Shown: in pieces, positions 11,103 through 24,794 of the stretch | How the letters are laid out: the number at the start of each line of letters is the position of its first letter | Numbering within the stretch: the stretch's first letter is position 1 | Assembly: GCA_016801845.1 (NCBI GenBank) | Contig: CM028924.1 | Location: 10,374,825 to 10,438,824, forward strand | Direction of reading: 5' to 3' | From: Polydactylus sextarius | Taxonomy: Eukaryota; Chordata; Actinopteri; Polynemidae | DNA length: 64,000 nucleotides | Translations under genes and position numbers: made by a program | The notes under the pieces: model-generated | What the model saw: only the letters and a program-made list of their open reading frames with translations | Told to the model about the DNA's origin: nothing | The model's database searches: none

Positions 11103-11306
11103 TAACCCTTACCACCACCACTCCAATTTCCACTGGATGCGTGTCGTTTGCGTTGCGTTGCCGATCTGCGCCGATTCGGCGCATTGTCATCCAGCGGAAA
11201 TAAAAGGCTTGCGGATCAGCTGCGTAGTGATCCGGAACGCTCGGATCAGCTGATTTGCAGCCGGTGGAAACACAATCGACTTGCATCCAGCAGAAATTGA
11301 GGGTCC
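11103..11306. mobile_element. MITE family A, copy 1 (short)
   Basis: Begins TAACCCTTAC followed by AATTTCCACTGGATGC and ends with the inverted GCATCCAGCAGAAATT. Shares its termini with copies at 20979-21356 and 25234-25591. Non-coding, with interior shorter than the other copies. Confidence 0.7.
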
Positions 11307-11559
11307 GATGTTCTGTAGAGCAAACATGATTAGTTGTTTTGAGTAACACGTGTACTCTCTCTATCTGAAAAGCATCCTTACAAAAAAACATCCGTGTGTA
11401 TTCACCCCACAAATCGTGAAGAAACTCTAATATGTCCATTATAGTCAGTTGTAGTTCTTAACGTTTACTTTGTCTTTCCCTAGTGAAACACCACTGATGT
11501 CCAAGTTCTGTTTCCCAAATTAAAGTCCAGCATTATTCGAAGAAAGTACGTCACACAAT

Positions 11560-12040
11560 TTGCCTTTTAATAATAAAAGAAATACTAATATGCCGAATAC
11601 ACTCGTGCACCACATGATCAATATCGTACAGCGGCACACGTGCACGCCCTGGCAGAATTTCCACGATTAACCTGATTAGAGTTTGGTAAATATGAAAAGA
11701 TATAATCAGATTCTAGCGAAACGTTACAAAAACACATCAGACACCGCTTTTTACCTAAAGTAGAACTACATGAACTACAACCCTGTTTTCATCCAAAACA
11801 GCTGTCCTCTGTCTTGTAGCAGTTACATTGGACGATTGCTCAGGGACCGTCTACAAAGTTCAATACCAAAGAGAGAAACCACAAAAATATAATAAAGTCT
11901 GTACTGTGACACACTGTAGTGTGACTAAATTCACTTCACATCAGTGGCCTCCTGTTGTATCTACAACAACATCTGGATTGGTGAAAGTTGCTTTGTCATC
12001 ATTTTCTTTTAAGTCTAAAAATACACATTATCATTAGTTT
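11560..12040. repeat. dispersed repeat B, copy 1
   Basis: Matches 22870-23350 in the opposite orientation over several hundred bases (for example CAACCCTGTTTTCATCCAAA here and its complement near 23140; GACGGTCCCTGAGCA there). The short open frame inside it belongs to the repeat. Probably an old DNA-transposon fragment; no termini were recognised. Confidence 0.7.
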
Positions 12041-12289
12041 TCCAAATATGACAGAATGTTTCATGGCGTCATATGACTGAAAATAATTTTGGGATTTTTA
12101 GCTGGATATTGAACGTGAAATGAAGAAAGTGGTGGTCATATAAACACTCTGCTTTTTAAATGTGAGTGAATTCCCCACTGCAGCAATAAATAAATTCTAA
12201 TACCACCTGACATGAGATTTGTTTTCAATTAGTGAAAATTTGCTCATATTTCAGTATTGTAATGCATGTTTCCCTCTGTTGGGTTTGGT
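12041..12289. other. intergenic, nothing recognised
   Basis: AT-rich intergenic sequence between two repeats. Nothing supportable. Confidence 0.7.
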
Positions 12290-12560
12290 GCTGCAGCCAA
12301 ACCGTTGAATGTCTTTGTAGTTGTTTTGTGTCTCTTTCAGTCAGTTAAACTGTGGTAATTACCATGGTCCAGTTGATTCTGACTCAACTACTTAGCATCT
12401 TTTTGTCATTTTTGTGTGGTTGGTCTTTGTCTGTCTGTGATTGCTATGAGCCTCTTTTGTGTTGTTTTGACTGTTCTTTGTCCCTTTGGGGTTGTTTTGG
12501 ATTTTTGGGGCTGTTAACTCGTTTTCTGTCATGCATTCGTTTGTGAGTCTCAATTGTTGC
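12290..12560. repeat. degenerate minisatellite (TTGTGTCTCTTTGTGGTTGT-like)
   Basis: Imperfect units of about 20 bases resembling TTTGTGTTGTTTTGACT and GTCTCTTTCAGTC. Similar units appear near 15895-16030 and, on the other strand, in the large array at 33700-34130, so a single unit type is dispersed in the region. Confidence 0.55.
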
Positions 12561-15329
12561 AGTCGAGCTGCAGTGAAGTAGCCTGAGTAAAAATATCCTG
12601 AGATAAACTCAGTAAGTCTGGATCCCTCTGAGAGCCTGTTATCGTTTACGCCACTGACCCACTCACTACTGTCAGATCTGGGTCACCGCTGCTCTGAGTC
12701 ACCTCACGCCAGCTCAGCAGGACTCCGACACACTTCATCATCATCATCATCGTTCATCATCCTTCCCTCACTGGACGACTGTGAACACGAAGTCACCACA
12801 AACATTAAACACTGTTTACATCTGTCTCAGCGTAACTGCAGCTTCTGATTCAAACCGTTACAAACCTGAACAAGCTAACAAACTTTCTTCTTATTACTTT
12901 TAAACACAGAGAAAAAACAAACACTATGTCAAACACAACAGGTCTCCTCTGTAGCTCCATGTGGCGTGAGAAACGAACCTTAAAGCTCCTGCATCAGTGT
13001 TACAACCGTGGTCAGTATGTCAATGTGCGCCAGCGCAACAAGGCAACCAAACGGATAGCCTGGCGTATGGAAACTTGTATGCCCAAGCACGAAGACGATT
13101 GGTCAGTTGACCGGTTCCCCGATGACATGTGGCCTGTTGGAACGTGTGAAGGACCCTCTTGCCTCTGGCGAGGGGCAACCGATGGGTTCCAGTGGGCCAC
13201 ATTGTGATTGACTGCACCTTTGCAATGTTTAAGTTTGCTATATCTAAGACTCGATATGGGGTAAACTGACAGTTTTTATTTCGTACGTTGTCTCATGTTT
13301 GAGATAATTAGGAAGTTTTGCTGCACTTTTTGTCCGAAATAGTTTTGTTTGTTTATTATTTTGGCTTTTACATGATAACCCTTTTGTGAAAGAATATGGT
13401 GCTTGTATTTGAAGAACTTGTTTCTGTGGCTACTTGGCACTTGAGAAAGATTGCAGACTTGTGTTGCGTCTCGGAGAAGAAAGGCTTCTGGTGTTAGGAC
13501 GCTGGGTTCAATGTCCCTTTTTATTTTGTGTTGCTGTTTTTGGCCTTTTCTCATCTTGATTCGGTGTTTTGTTTAGTTTGTCATTGTGTTAAAAAGTAAG
13601 TAGATTTGGTTTTTTTTCATGGTGTTTTCTGCAAGTAACTGGATCAGTTGTATGCCCCATGGAGTTGCCCTGTGATGGAGATTTCTTTCTGTTAATCCAG
13701 CTCAGATTGATGTTTTCAGGTGGATACAAGATGTTAGTCATTACTCAGCACTGGTAGCACAGAGGATAAAAAAGCCTTCTTATTGTTTCTCTTCTTTTCC
13801 ACCTTAAAGTGGACAGTAGACAGAGTGTTTGATATCCTCTGCTGACCATTCACATCCAGACATTTGCAACAGTTGCCTCCATTTTTTTATTTCCTGTTGT
13901 TGCTGACAATGTTTCATGAGAACAAAAACCTGTCAATATGACAATGGTGGTGTTTCATTTGTTTCCATTATAACACAAATACAAGTCATTTACTTTAAAG
14001 GCTGCCCCATGGATGCCACTGAAAATGAGCTAGACTAGTTAGTAGGGGTATAGTGGTTCAGTGATTAATGATCTGATATTATCAGTACAATATTTATTTG
14101 AAATTCCCATGACACATCTGTTTTATTGTTTCCATCCAATCTCCATCTCCTTCCTAAATGTTCAGACAATGTTAGTAGCCTAGCGCCAGGCAGCTCACAA
14201 CAAGTAGACAAGAAAAAGACGATGAGGACATTTAGTCGCCTCTCGGGAATAAAATCAGTGGGGTGGAAGGATTTTTTTATGGATTTCAGAGAAAACCGAA
14301 GAAACACGACATCGATCCCCATGTTAACGTGTCCGATACCTGTTCGCCAGCTTTGACCAGTTCATTTTCCACTAAAATTTAAACTGCAAAAAAAAGAGCT
14401 CAGAGTATCACAGCTGGATCAACGACACAAGGTCTGTTTGATTCTTTTTTTGTTCAAAACGATAGACTGTTTTCATTTAGATATCTGGAAGAGCTCAGAA
14501 ATAAAATGGTCAAATCATATTTTAGTTGTTTAGTCATTTGATATAAACTGGTTGTGTGTTAGATGTCGTCAGTAATATCAATCTCAGGCTCCTCAACTGA
14601 ATTGAATTGAAATTAAATCGTGATAGACCAAATATCATATTGTCCAATGATATATAACATCATGTTGTGATGATAATGGTGATTTACACGGGAACTAGTT
14701 TGTATGGATGACAACTTCTTTGCTGTGATAGAGAATCATTTCTTTTATTTCTTGGGTATTTTACATCTGTTGATGAAGGGAAGGGCGGTCTGACTAACGC
14801 CAGAAAACGTCGTTGACGTGTTGTTCACTCGGATGTGTCTCTGCTCACCGTGTAGCTGATGTGATGTTATGTAACATAAATGTGTGTTTGTGGGTCAGGA
14901 CACTGTCGAGGACAGCCGCACAGCGTGTGTGCGGTGATGTGGGTGTTTAAACAGCTCTGGTCATCCTGGGAAAGTGAAAGCTGATATTCCGCTGGCTCAC
15001 AGGTTCAGTCTCAGTACTGGATGAACCCCTGTAATCCCATTAACACTGCCTGAGGGGGAAAGTGTGTGTGTGTGTGAGAGTGTGTAAGAGTGTGGACGGA
15101 TTAGCCTATAATGTAAATTGGCTTACAGACCAAGATCTACAGTAACAGGCGGGCATTAAGGTTATGGAGGTGGAGGTGGAGAGGTGATCAGCACGTGTGC
15201 ATCACCTGAGGAGAGTCGGTAACATGGGTCAGTGTCAACAAACTGTTCAGGAAACAGGTCAGGAAAACTGTTCACAACCAGCAATCACTGGTGTTCACAT
15301 CGCACCTTAATTAATACAGCAGCTTGTTG
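12561..15329. other. intergenic, no supported gene
   Basis: About 2.8 kb with no exon I can support. A 93-codon frame at 12926-13207 matches nothing I know and has no splice context. A short TG run occurs near 15064-15076. The rest is AT-rich unique-looking sequence. Confidence 0.65.
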
Positions 15330-15770
15330 TCTCCTTTTACCCCTACCCCATTACCTACCCCTACCTCTCATCCCTTAAAACAAAGTGTTGAGGGGTGAAA
15401 ACGTCCCCCTATGAAATGAGACACCTCTACTTTACCGTCACACGTCATCAGAGGTCATCGCTAGTTGATACATAAGATGCCGCGACAAGTCTCCGTTACA
15501 AATCAACAAAGAAAGATGGCGTCCACACACTCATTTGCGCAGGTCAAGTTGGCGACAGATTAAAAAGTGTCAAGGTGTTTGTTTACATTAGTTTCACGTT
15601 TCAGCGGAAGTCGCAATCAGAAGAGTCCTGGCATCAGATGAATGGAAAACGTTAGCAAAGTGACAATTAGCTAAAAACAATCGCTAAATCGCTAACTTTT
15701 TTGACAACTGCATCCTTGTCCTGGTGCATGCTGGGAAATTTCTCATACCCTTTCGTTTGAAGTGTGGAAT
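15330..15770. mobile_element. DNA-element family C, partial copy
   Basis: Aligns in inverted orientation with 30600-31090 over most of its length, for example a CGTCATCAGA block, a CAGATGAATGGAAAA block and a final CATCCTTGTCCTGGTGCATG segment. The same end segment opens the window at 1-58. This copy lacks the TTGGCCC terminus seen in the full-length copy. Confidence 0.7.
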
Positions 15771-16030
15771 AGTTTTATTTGGAGGATTGTGCGGCCCCTC
15801 GTCCTACACTCAGAAGAGAATCGAGATACATGAACGTGCCAAAAAAGAGGCGCAGGGCTAAGGGTAGAAATCAAAAACACAATAAATCAAAATGTGTAGC
15901 TGGAGTTGTGAGTCTCTGGATTGTTTTGAATAACTTCAGACTTTACCATTGTGTCTTTTTAGGCTTGATTTGAGTCTCTGTGGGGTCATTTTCAGTTGTG
16001 GTTTTGAATCTCTTTGTGGTATTCTCTCAC

Positions 16031-19000
16031 TAACTGCCGATCGCTCGCTAACATGGAAAACAGAAGTAAACATTGAGAACATAAACTGAACACAACCCAA
16101 CATGTTACACTACTGTATAATTATTATATTACTATAAAGCTGCAAATAATAGCCAAGTGGCAAATAGACGCCTGTCTTTTATTAGCCGGGGGCAGCAACA
16201 CATTTGAGTTAACAAACACCAGTCTCAAATAAAAGGCTGATTTTCTCCATGTCGTTGAATTTAGCTCATTCTAACTCCCCTGCACCCAGACCGTAACCTA
16301 AAAACTATGTTCCATGCTTCTTGTCACGCACAGAAAACGTCTGCGTAGAATGTAGGGTTAACCTACAAGTTTCCACTGATAAATGACGGCGAAATACTTA
16401 AAAACGTACTGGTTTTTAAGTCCAGAGTTGGCGTCTGATCACATTTAACCGGGGGACATTGAATGGATGCAGCCCAATATACGATAAACGACCCAATATA
16501 TACGATGAAAATACGTGATTATATCAGTTTCCTGTCAACAAAACTTTTTCAAGACGTAAAGGAAAAATCTCTGCGTTGTTTCCGTATAAATGAGGCCTGA
16601 GAAGAAGAAGCTCTGACTCGCTTTGACGCCACCTGCTGGTTTGTATGTGTAGATCCAGTACGGTAACAACACAGATGGAAAAAAAAAAAAAAAAAAAAAC
16701 AAAAAAAAAACACAGGCACAAGAAAGGGGTTTCACTAAAAGTGTGTGCAAATATATTTTCATTTCTTGTCATACAAACAACAATGATAAAAACAAAAAAG
16801 AAAAAAAAGTGAATCATTAACCATAAAAACAGTTTAAAAAAAAAAAAAAAAAATACCAGAGACTACAATTTAAACAATTTACAAAATCTCTCTGTGTGAA
16901 CACATGAGGCCGGTCTCTGGCAGATACAGTGCATGTTATACAACAGACATTAGGTGCTGAGGAGGAAAAGTTCATCATGTCGGGTTCAGCATGTTAACTA
17001 CGACAGGAAGTTAATAAAAAAAAAAAAAAAACACAAATTAACACAATAATCTCTTACAGGCTGTGACAGCTTCATTCATTTGGTAACGATAACGATTACT
17101 ATGGAAACAAGGTGAGTTACTATATACACAATATGACTGAATGCAGCGTGGGAGTGTGGGTAATGTAGTTTTAGAGCCAAACACCAAACTGACAAAATAT
17201 AGTCACATGATGGTTCCACCGTCTGGGAGACTCCTGATGTGTATTTTGTAGACAAAGTATCGTGAAAAATCTGGAATTATTAAATGAAATCAAAAGGTAA
17301 TCGAGGATGTTAGCGTTTATCCACCGTTAGTTATCGAACTAATAACAGGTACCAGCGTTAGCAACTAGCTTACGGCTAGCAGACAGGACCTCACCCTCTG
17401 TTGTTCTCGACAAGTTTGGTGCCGAACTAACAAAGTTTCTGTCGCTAATGCTGATGTTAGCTGTGTAGCGATAGCATAGCGCGATTTCAATGAGTCACTA
17501 ACAGTTTCTGTGTGAGGAAAGATGAAATGTTCAGTGCTGGTTAATAGCTAGCATTTAAAATCTTAAAGCTAAAGTGGAGAAAAGGTACAACAACAAAAAA
17601 ATGAAAAATGGTGGAATGTTTGTGTGTGTGATTAAAGCTGCATCACTCCATTTAAACAAAAGAAGCAGACAAAAAGAATTAATATACTGTAAATCGTTCG
17701 TTAATAATAAAGTCGGACAATATTTTCTTTCGACGTCTACAGGTGACACCCTTCGCCCTTTGAATCGTTCGGTTTTGCAGAAACAGATCGGCGTCGCTTT
17801 TGATCGCGAAAAAATGAAAGTAAAAACCATCAAACATCAACGAAAAATCAATCAAACTCGTCAACTCTCTCGCCCTCAGTGAGGCGGAGATCTGCGAGGT
17901 GATTACAGCTGCATAGATTGGTCGACACATCGTCCATCGAGTGGTAGGAGGAGGACAAATTGACAAGTTTCAAGCAAAACGTTGAGTTGAAACGTCTTGA
18001 ATGGCTCATTTACAACTTGACGCCGGACGCGGATACGTACGCACGTTTAAAACGGAAGCACCTTTTGCAGACGACGTTATGCAAGAACATAACGTGAACC
18101 ACCTGAACCACCTCACCCTCTGCAGACGATGTGCTGATCAACATCTGTCATGTGACGATATATTTTTGGATATAAAAGGATCAGAGACGACTCCTATGGC
18201 GTAATAGAACAGACAAAACAAAGACAAACAAAACTAATTTGAATTCTTGTCTTGTGTCTCAAAATGTATTTAAATGAGACAACTTCAGAAATGTAGAAAC
18301 CACAAAAGGTTGTGAGACACAGTTTGACAATAGAGTTGATATTACTGAGTTCTGGATAAAACAAGATATTTGAGAATATCAGCTTTGGTTTCTCAGGATA
18401 GTAAAATGTGTGACATTTTTGTTGTTTGTAATATTTTTCTGATAATAACTGTCAGTCGCAGCTGTTACTGCTGCCTCCCAATGGCGCCTGGTTAAAGGTT
18501 AGGGTAGGAGATCATGGAAAAGTCTCTGTATTAATTTAGACTTGGTTTCATCACTGAGTGGCTCTGGAGGAGCGTCGAGCAGCTCAAACACGTCATTGAG
18601 CTAGTGACATTTTTAAAATACACAATTCAAAAGTTCGAACCCATTTCTTCAGCCCCCCCCCTGGAGCCACGCCTGGGGTACGCACAGAGGAGGAGGGACA
18701 ATTTGAGTTTGATAGACATATCACCATCCAATCATTTCAAACGGGTCGCTTAAAATGACTGGATGGTGTTTGCGGTTGCCGTCAGTGTGTAAAGGGCAAT
18801 ATAAAAAGAAAATCTATCAAACAAACAAACAAACACAAGTGTCTCTTCCTCTACTACTCAACATCACACGCTGAAAATAACCAACCAGATGTGTTTAATA
18901 CGACCAACATCTGGTTCACGTTGCAGCCGTGAGTCAGGGAATAAAAGTCAGGAAAACAAACAAAAAAAAAAAAAAAACATGGATACGTGGAGTTTGGGCA

Positions 19001-20037
19001 CAGTTTTAGTTTCCAGTCGTCCTAAAAAAAAAACAGAGCTAATCAGAGCTAGCCTGGATCTAGGTCTGCGTTAGCCTGGTGTCAATCAGTGGGATAAATA
19101 AACTAGACTGGGCTAGACTGGTGTAGACCAAACACAACACTGAAACACTTTTGTTTTTTTTGTAGTTTGTCCAGATTTTAATAAAATGTATATAACTAGA
19201 GTTAAGTGACTTCACTGTGATGAAAATAAAACCAAAAATGAGGATTTATAAAAACAAACTATCTGAAACTGTTTCTTACTGCGTTTACAGAAGTAAAACA
19301 AATTAAAATGTCCTTTAACTTGAATCATTAACTCGCCATACATGAACCTACTCAGTATTTTGAGTAGATTTAACTTCTTATTAATAGGTTATTATTATTA
19401 TTATTATTATTTATTCATAAACCAACACATTTGTGATTTTTTTTTAAATCTCAGCCCACATTACAAATAAACTAGCTAAACTAAGCTAAACTAGCAAAAA
19501 AAAAAAAAAAAAAAAAAAACTACACAGACGAAACGAAAATAAAACTGAAAAAATTGTAAACGCAAAGTCCAGTCTTAAAGTTAAACTGAAATTAAATCAG
19601 ACTTTTATTAGCTAACAAAGCTAACCAGCTAAAAAAAAAATGACAATATATCATTTATAATTGGTTTAAAACTCAAAAATTTAAATCCTCTTCTGTGTTG
19701 CAGATTAACTTAAATACCATCAGCTGATCCTGGTATATGTTCCTTCGAATTTCCTGTCACATCAGCCGTCACTATACACGTGTTGTAAAAGTGAACCAGT
19801 ATTGTGTTAGTCTCATCTGGTCTAGTCCTGCCCACTTTAGTGCAATCTGGATTATTTCAGTCCAGTTCATCTGATGTCGGTCATGTCTAGATTGTCAAAT
19901 CTGGTTTTACTGTAAAGTTGATAAAGTCTGATTTAGTCCGGCCCCCTTTTTTCCGGCCGTCGTGTAGTCTTCAGATTTTAAATTTCGTTGAGGACCAATT
20001 GCTGGTCTAACAGAGTCCGGTTTGGTTTTGATGCGGT
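16031..20037. other. intergenic / presumed ltbp4 3' UTR and flank
   Basis: About 4 kb downstream of the ltbp4 stop. Contains A-runs (16680-16710, 16836-16852, 19496-19519) and simple AT repeats such as (ATT)n near 19389-19411. Several plus-strand TTTATT words could be minus-strand polyadenylation signals (for example near 19410), but none can be chosen from sequence alone. No coding exon supported. Confidence 0.6.
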
Positions 20038-20463
20038 CTACGCTGCCACGCAGTGGTTCGGCCTGCGGGACATGACGTATCCTCTTCTGCAGACGCAGCG
20101 AAACGAACCTTCGGTGTTGACGCAGCGAGCGTTGACGCACGGATACTCCAGACTCACGCCGTCCTCACACTCGTTAACGTCTGAACACAAACACAAACAC
20201 ACGGTTACAGTTACAGATGCATCTCCTCACTAAACTCACCAATGATAAAATCACTGGGTTGACGTTTGTTGTGGTGAAGGTGTGAGGACGGCGGTGATTC
20301 TCTTCTTTACCTATGCAGGTCATGGAGGTCATGTCCAGCTCGTATCCTTGGTAACAGTCGCAGGTGTAACCCTCGGCAACACGGATGCATCTGCCGTTCT
20401 CACAGCCGTGCAGGATGCCACAATCATCGGCTGTGCTCAGGCCGGCGTACGGCTCATAACGTC
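20038..20463 (-). other. ltbp4: ltbp4 C-terminal EGF pair and stop
   Basis: Exon 20311-20463 encodes an EGF module (DDCGILHGCENGRCIRV, then CDCYQGYELD). Exon 20038-20180 encodes the last calcium-binding EGF (DVNECEDG, CVNARCVNTEGSFRCVC) and the tail NHCVAA with TAG at 20038-20040. This is the conserved LTBP C-terminus, the part that binds fibrillin-1 in other LTBPs. Confidence 0.95.
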
Positions 20464-23400
20464 CTGAAGGACGAGAAGAAGAAGAAGAAAATATGATGTC
20501 AACAGGAAGAGACCTTGTTGTCAGGCTTTTTTTTTGTGATAGTTATGCCCATAATTTGCCTATTTCCGTGGGAGTTTTTAAAGCAAAACAAAAGAAGAAA
20601 GCTGCGATGAAAGTTATGGGAGCAAGTCAAAGTTGCCACTTTTTTTTTCCCCCTTTTGAACAGAAAAAGGTGGAGGCAAAAAGTTTGTCAATAGATGACT
20701 CCCTCTATTCGTCCTCGTCCTCCCTCTGCCCAGATACTGTTTCTCACGGTCGACGATGATTGGTCAAAAATTTGCAGAAAAAGGTGATCGGTCAAAATTC
20801 GCACGTCGCGCAGAATTGGTTGAATTTGTGTTAATAGTCACAACATCATGATATCCTGGAAGGTCTGGTTTGATAAACTGTATTAGCACCTCAGAAATAA
20901 GAATCTAACATACACACTTATATGACGGTAAAATGTCTTTGGGTTTTGTACCAAAAAGAGATATTATAAGAATGTGGCCTAACCGCTAATTTCCACTGGA
21001 TGCTTGTGCGTTGCGTCTCCGCTCTGAGATGGCAGCCTAGATGATGTGTTTCTATTCTAGTTATTTTTTGTTTTTCTAGCCGATTCCCAGGGATTCTACT
21101 TTTGCTGGACACCAGATGATGGCATGAAAACAGCAGATCGTGCGGGACAGGAAGTCAAGCACAGAAACAAAATAAAACATCAAGACATCATAATGGACGG
21201 AGGTAGACCTGAAGTTGAGGTTTTCAGATATGATTTCATCCCCTTGACACTATATATAAACTACACCCTGTTATATCGTGTAGCTGTGAACAAGATCTCG
21301 TGATCCCTGCGCTGCCGTTCCATAACTGACCTGCATCCAGAGCAAATCCAGGGTAAGAGTAAAAGTTTCAGCCTCAATTGGATAAAGCATGTCAATATGT
21401 TTTAAAAATCTATTTAAGCGAGAGTTTCAGAAATTTAAGGTAAAACCTTGCAACTTAAACAGTGCTGGTTTTATATTAAACCCCTTAAATGGTGCCAGAT
21501 GTAGATTTATGTAGAGGTAGGTCAATGTATCTGGGTTTTGAACCAAACAAGATATTTGCAAATGTCACCTCATATCAGAGTCATTGATTTCAACAGGAAT
21601 AAAAGGTTCAGCCTCAGTTGGTCTTACTCTCATACACCCTCCTCGGCGTTCCTCCTCCTCTGCTCCTCTCAGTGAAGGGAGGGAATGGAGGGCCTGGCCT
21701 CCACGTCTCCTCTTCATCCTCCTCCTGCTCCTCATAGTTATCTCCTGGCAGTGGGGCCAGGCTGAGAGGAGGACCGTCAGGACGGGACGGTGGAGGAGGA
21801 CGAACACCGAAAGCTGTCTCGGACCGGGGGTCTGGTGGGATACGGAAGGACGGAGGTCTGGGCACGGGGACGTCAGGAGAACTGTAGTCTTCAGAGTAAT
21901 AACCAGTGCTGAGAGAGATGGACACAAACACAGTCAACAATCTCACTATTTCATTGGCTGTTTTACTGTGAAAACTCATTTCATCTCTTTGACTTTTAGT
22001 TTCGAAGCTTTAACCGTCGACTAATGTTCGTCTTCACTCATACTCAGGTCTGCGGTAGCCACCGTCCGGCAGACTGAAGGAAGCTGGCGTCCTCCCTCTG
22101 AAGCTGGACCTGCTGCCTCCTGCTGGTGAGTAGTCGTCATAGTCGGGACGACTGAAGTCTCTGCCCGGGAGGACAGGAGGAGAGAAGGAGTCCACGCCGT
22201 AGGGAGGAAACCGATGAGGAGCTGAGGAGACCAGGAGAGGAGAGAAGTAAGACATGAGGGTGGGTGTTAGCAAAGAAAATGTAGGGATAAAATATTGGAG
22301 ATGAAAGTAAAGAAGCAGTAAAAATAACGTGTCATGTACCGCCTGATCCTCCTCGTCCTGTTCCTGGTCTCACTCCAGGTTCTGATCCTCCTGTATCTGG
22401 GAAAGTTGGTAACAGAGGAGGAGAGAAGGAGCTGCAGAGGAGAGCGTAGTCCTCTATGGACAGAGAGACATAAAGAAAGAGAGAGAGAGAGAGCCCCCTG
22501 CTGATCAGAAACAACTTAACAGACTTTCAAGTTTCAGAGATGAACCGATTGCAATGTTCTGGGCCGATTACCAATTTATTTAAACTATATTACACAAAAA
22601 TTTATTTTCTTATTATCTTTTCTTTGATAGAATATTTTAACATAGAAACATAACCAGATTTTCAATAATGGAAAAATTGAACATCTCAAACAAAAGTTGT
22701 AAAACAAACAAACAAACCAATCTAACTTCAGGTGCGGTAATAAAAATATATATAACAGTTATATAACAGCGATTGTCTCCTTTTCACATCTAATATCCAA
22801 CAAAATGTACAAAACATTAACTTTATGATATGCTGCAATGGATCTGTTGTATTTGGTATAAAATAATAATGTGTAATTGTCGCTTTTTTTCTGTTTTCTT
22901 TCTAAAAACGACGGCAGAGCAACTTATACAATCCAGATGTTATTGTAGTTACAACAAGAGACCACTTACATGAAGTGAATTTAGTCACACTACAGTGTAG
23001 TGTACAGAGTACAGATTTCATTATATTTTCGTGGTTTCTCTCTTTGGTATTAGACTTTGCAGACGGTCCCTGAGCACTCGTCTCTCAGTTGACTGCTAAA
23101 GGACCAATATAATTGCTACAAGACAGAGGAGCTGGTTTGGATGAAAACAGGGTTGTAGTTCATAGTCTAACTTAGTGTAGTTAGAAAGAGGTGTTGTTTG
23201 TGTTTTTGTAACACTGCATGTGTGAGTTATTAACCCTGGAGTTTAGAACCTGTTAATAATTTTTTTAATTCACCAAACTCTAATTTGATTAATCAATGCA
23301 AGTTCTACATGTGTGGCGCTGTGTGATATTGATGTGGCGCACGAGTGCATCTGACTGTCATAAAATCACCATATTTTAGACTTATGGTCATACTTTAGAC

Positions 23401-23928
23401 TGGCTGGTCGCAGGCCATGACCGATCACGTTAAAACTGGATAATTAATCGATGCATCCCTTGTTCGTTTTTGTGTTTTTTTTTTGTTTTTGTTACCAGAG
23501 TCGGTGGCGGGGCAGAGGGCGCACTCCATCCCCCAGCCCTCCCCGTACAGACAGCAGCAGTCAGTGAAGGTGACCTGAGCCCCCAGTAGAGGAGTCTGAC
23601 AGACCAGGTCGGCTGAGACGTGCTGCCAACACACCGACAGGTTCTCATCTGAGGAAGAGGAAGAGGAAGTGAAGTCACAGTGAACCGTTCCTGTGTTAAA
23701 CCAGGACCAGGATCTTTCTCTAATCCAAATGTTGATGATGATGAAAGTGGCCTTACCCACAGTGAGGTGGGATGAGTTGACACAGTTTCGCTGTGTATCA
23801 TCGAGCACCAGCGGATGAGGACAGCTGCAGTAGTACGAACCCACCGTGTTAACGCACATGCCTCCGACACACGTCTCCTCCTCACACTCATCGTGATCTG
23901 AAACACACGGTAACGGTTACTGTGTGCA

Positions 23929-23977
<49 letters not shown>

Positions 23978-24146
23978 CGTACACACACCGACACACTCCA
24001 GCAGCGTGCCGTTGTACACGTATCCACTGGAGCAGTAGCAGTTGTATCCTGGGATGTTGTTGACGCACACGCCGTTCTTACAAACCTCCGGGTGGAAACG
24101 TTTACACTCGTCCACATCTGGAGACAAATACACGTAAGTTAAAATA

Positions 24147-24178
<32 letters not shown>

Positions 24179-24759
24179 GTGTGTGTGTATGTGTGTACCT
24201 CTGTAACTAAAGCCTCCCAGTCCTGTGGTGATGTATCCTCTCCCGCTGGGACACAGAGACAGAAACTCAGCTGCACAGAAACAAAGAGATTCAGTTAACT
24301 TCCTGTTGGTCACAACACAAGTGCGTACGAAAACGAGCAGCTCACCTGTGTCTGGGGGGGGGCAGATGTGGTACTGGCAGCCCAGCCCCCACCCCTCTCC
24401 GACTGTGCAGCAGCACTCCTGTTGGCTGGTGTTGGTGGCCAGCAGACTACAGGTGCCTCGCTCCGCCAGGTTGTAGTAACACTCCCTCAGCTCGCCAGGA
24501 CGAGCGGCGGGGAGGGGAGGCAGCATGGGGTCGAAATCCACCATGCTGACGTGGGTGGAGGAGGAGGAGGGGAAGGAGGATGAAGAGGAGGAAGTGGACG
24601 GGTAGTTGGGGGCGGGCTGGACGACGCGGACGCACTTTCTGGTGGCCGGGTCAAACTCTTGGTTCGCTCCATCACATTCGCACATGAAGGATCCCTCCAC
24701 GTTCTCACAGCGAGCAGAACCACACACACCTGACAGAGTCACACACTCATTCTCATCTG

Positions 24760-24794
<35 letters not shown>

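Larger units (their letters stand above)
22340..23648 (-). other. ltbp4: ltbp4 last TB (8-Cys) domain exons
   Basis: Exon 23496-23648 carries the TB core (ENLSVCWQHVSADLVC, TDCCCLYGEGWGMECALCP). Exon 22340-22453 opens with the final cysteine segment EDYALLC and runs into the linker. The intron splits the domain at the site used in other LTBPs. Confidence 0.93.

Noticed and set aside
11828..12037. 69-codon frame starting MDDCSGTVYK
   Set aside because: Lies inside dispersed repeat B, which also occurs at 22870-23350.
12926..13207. 93-codon plus-strand frame starting MSNTTGLLC
   Set aside because: No recognisable family, no splice partners, isolated in intergenic sequence. Could be a repeat fragment; not supported as a gene.
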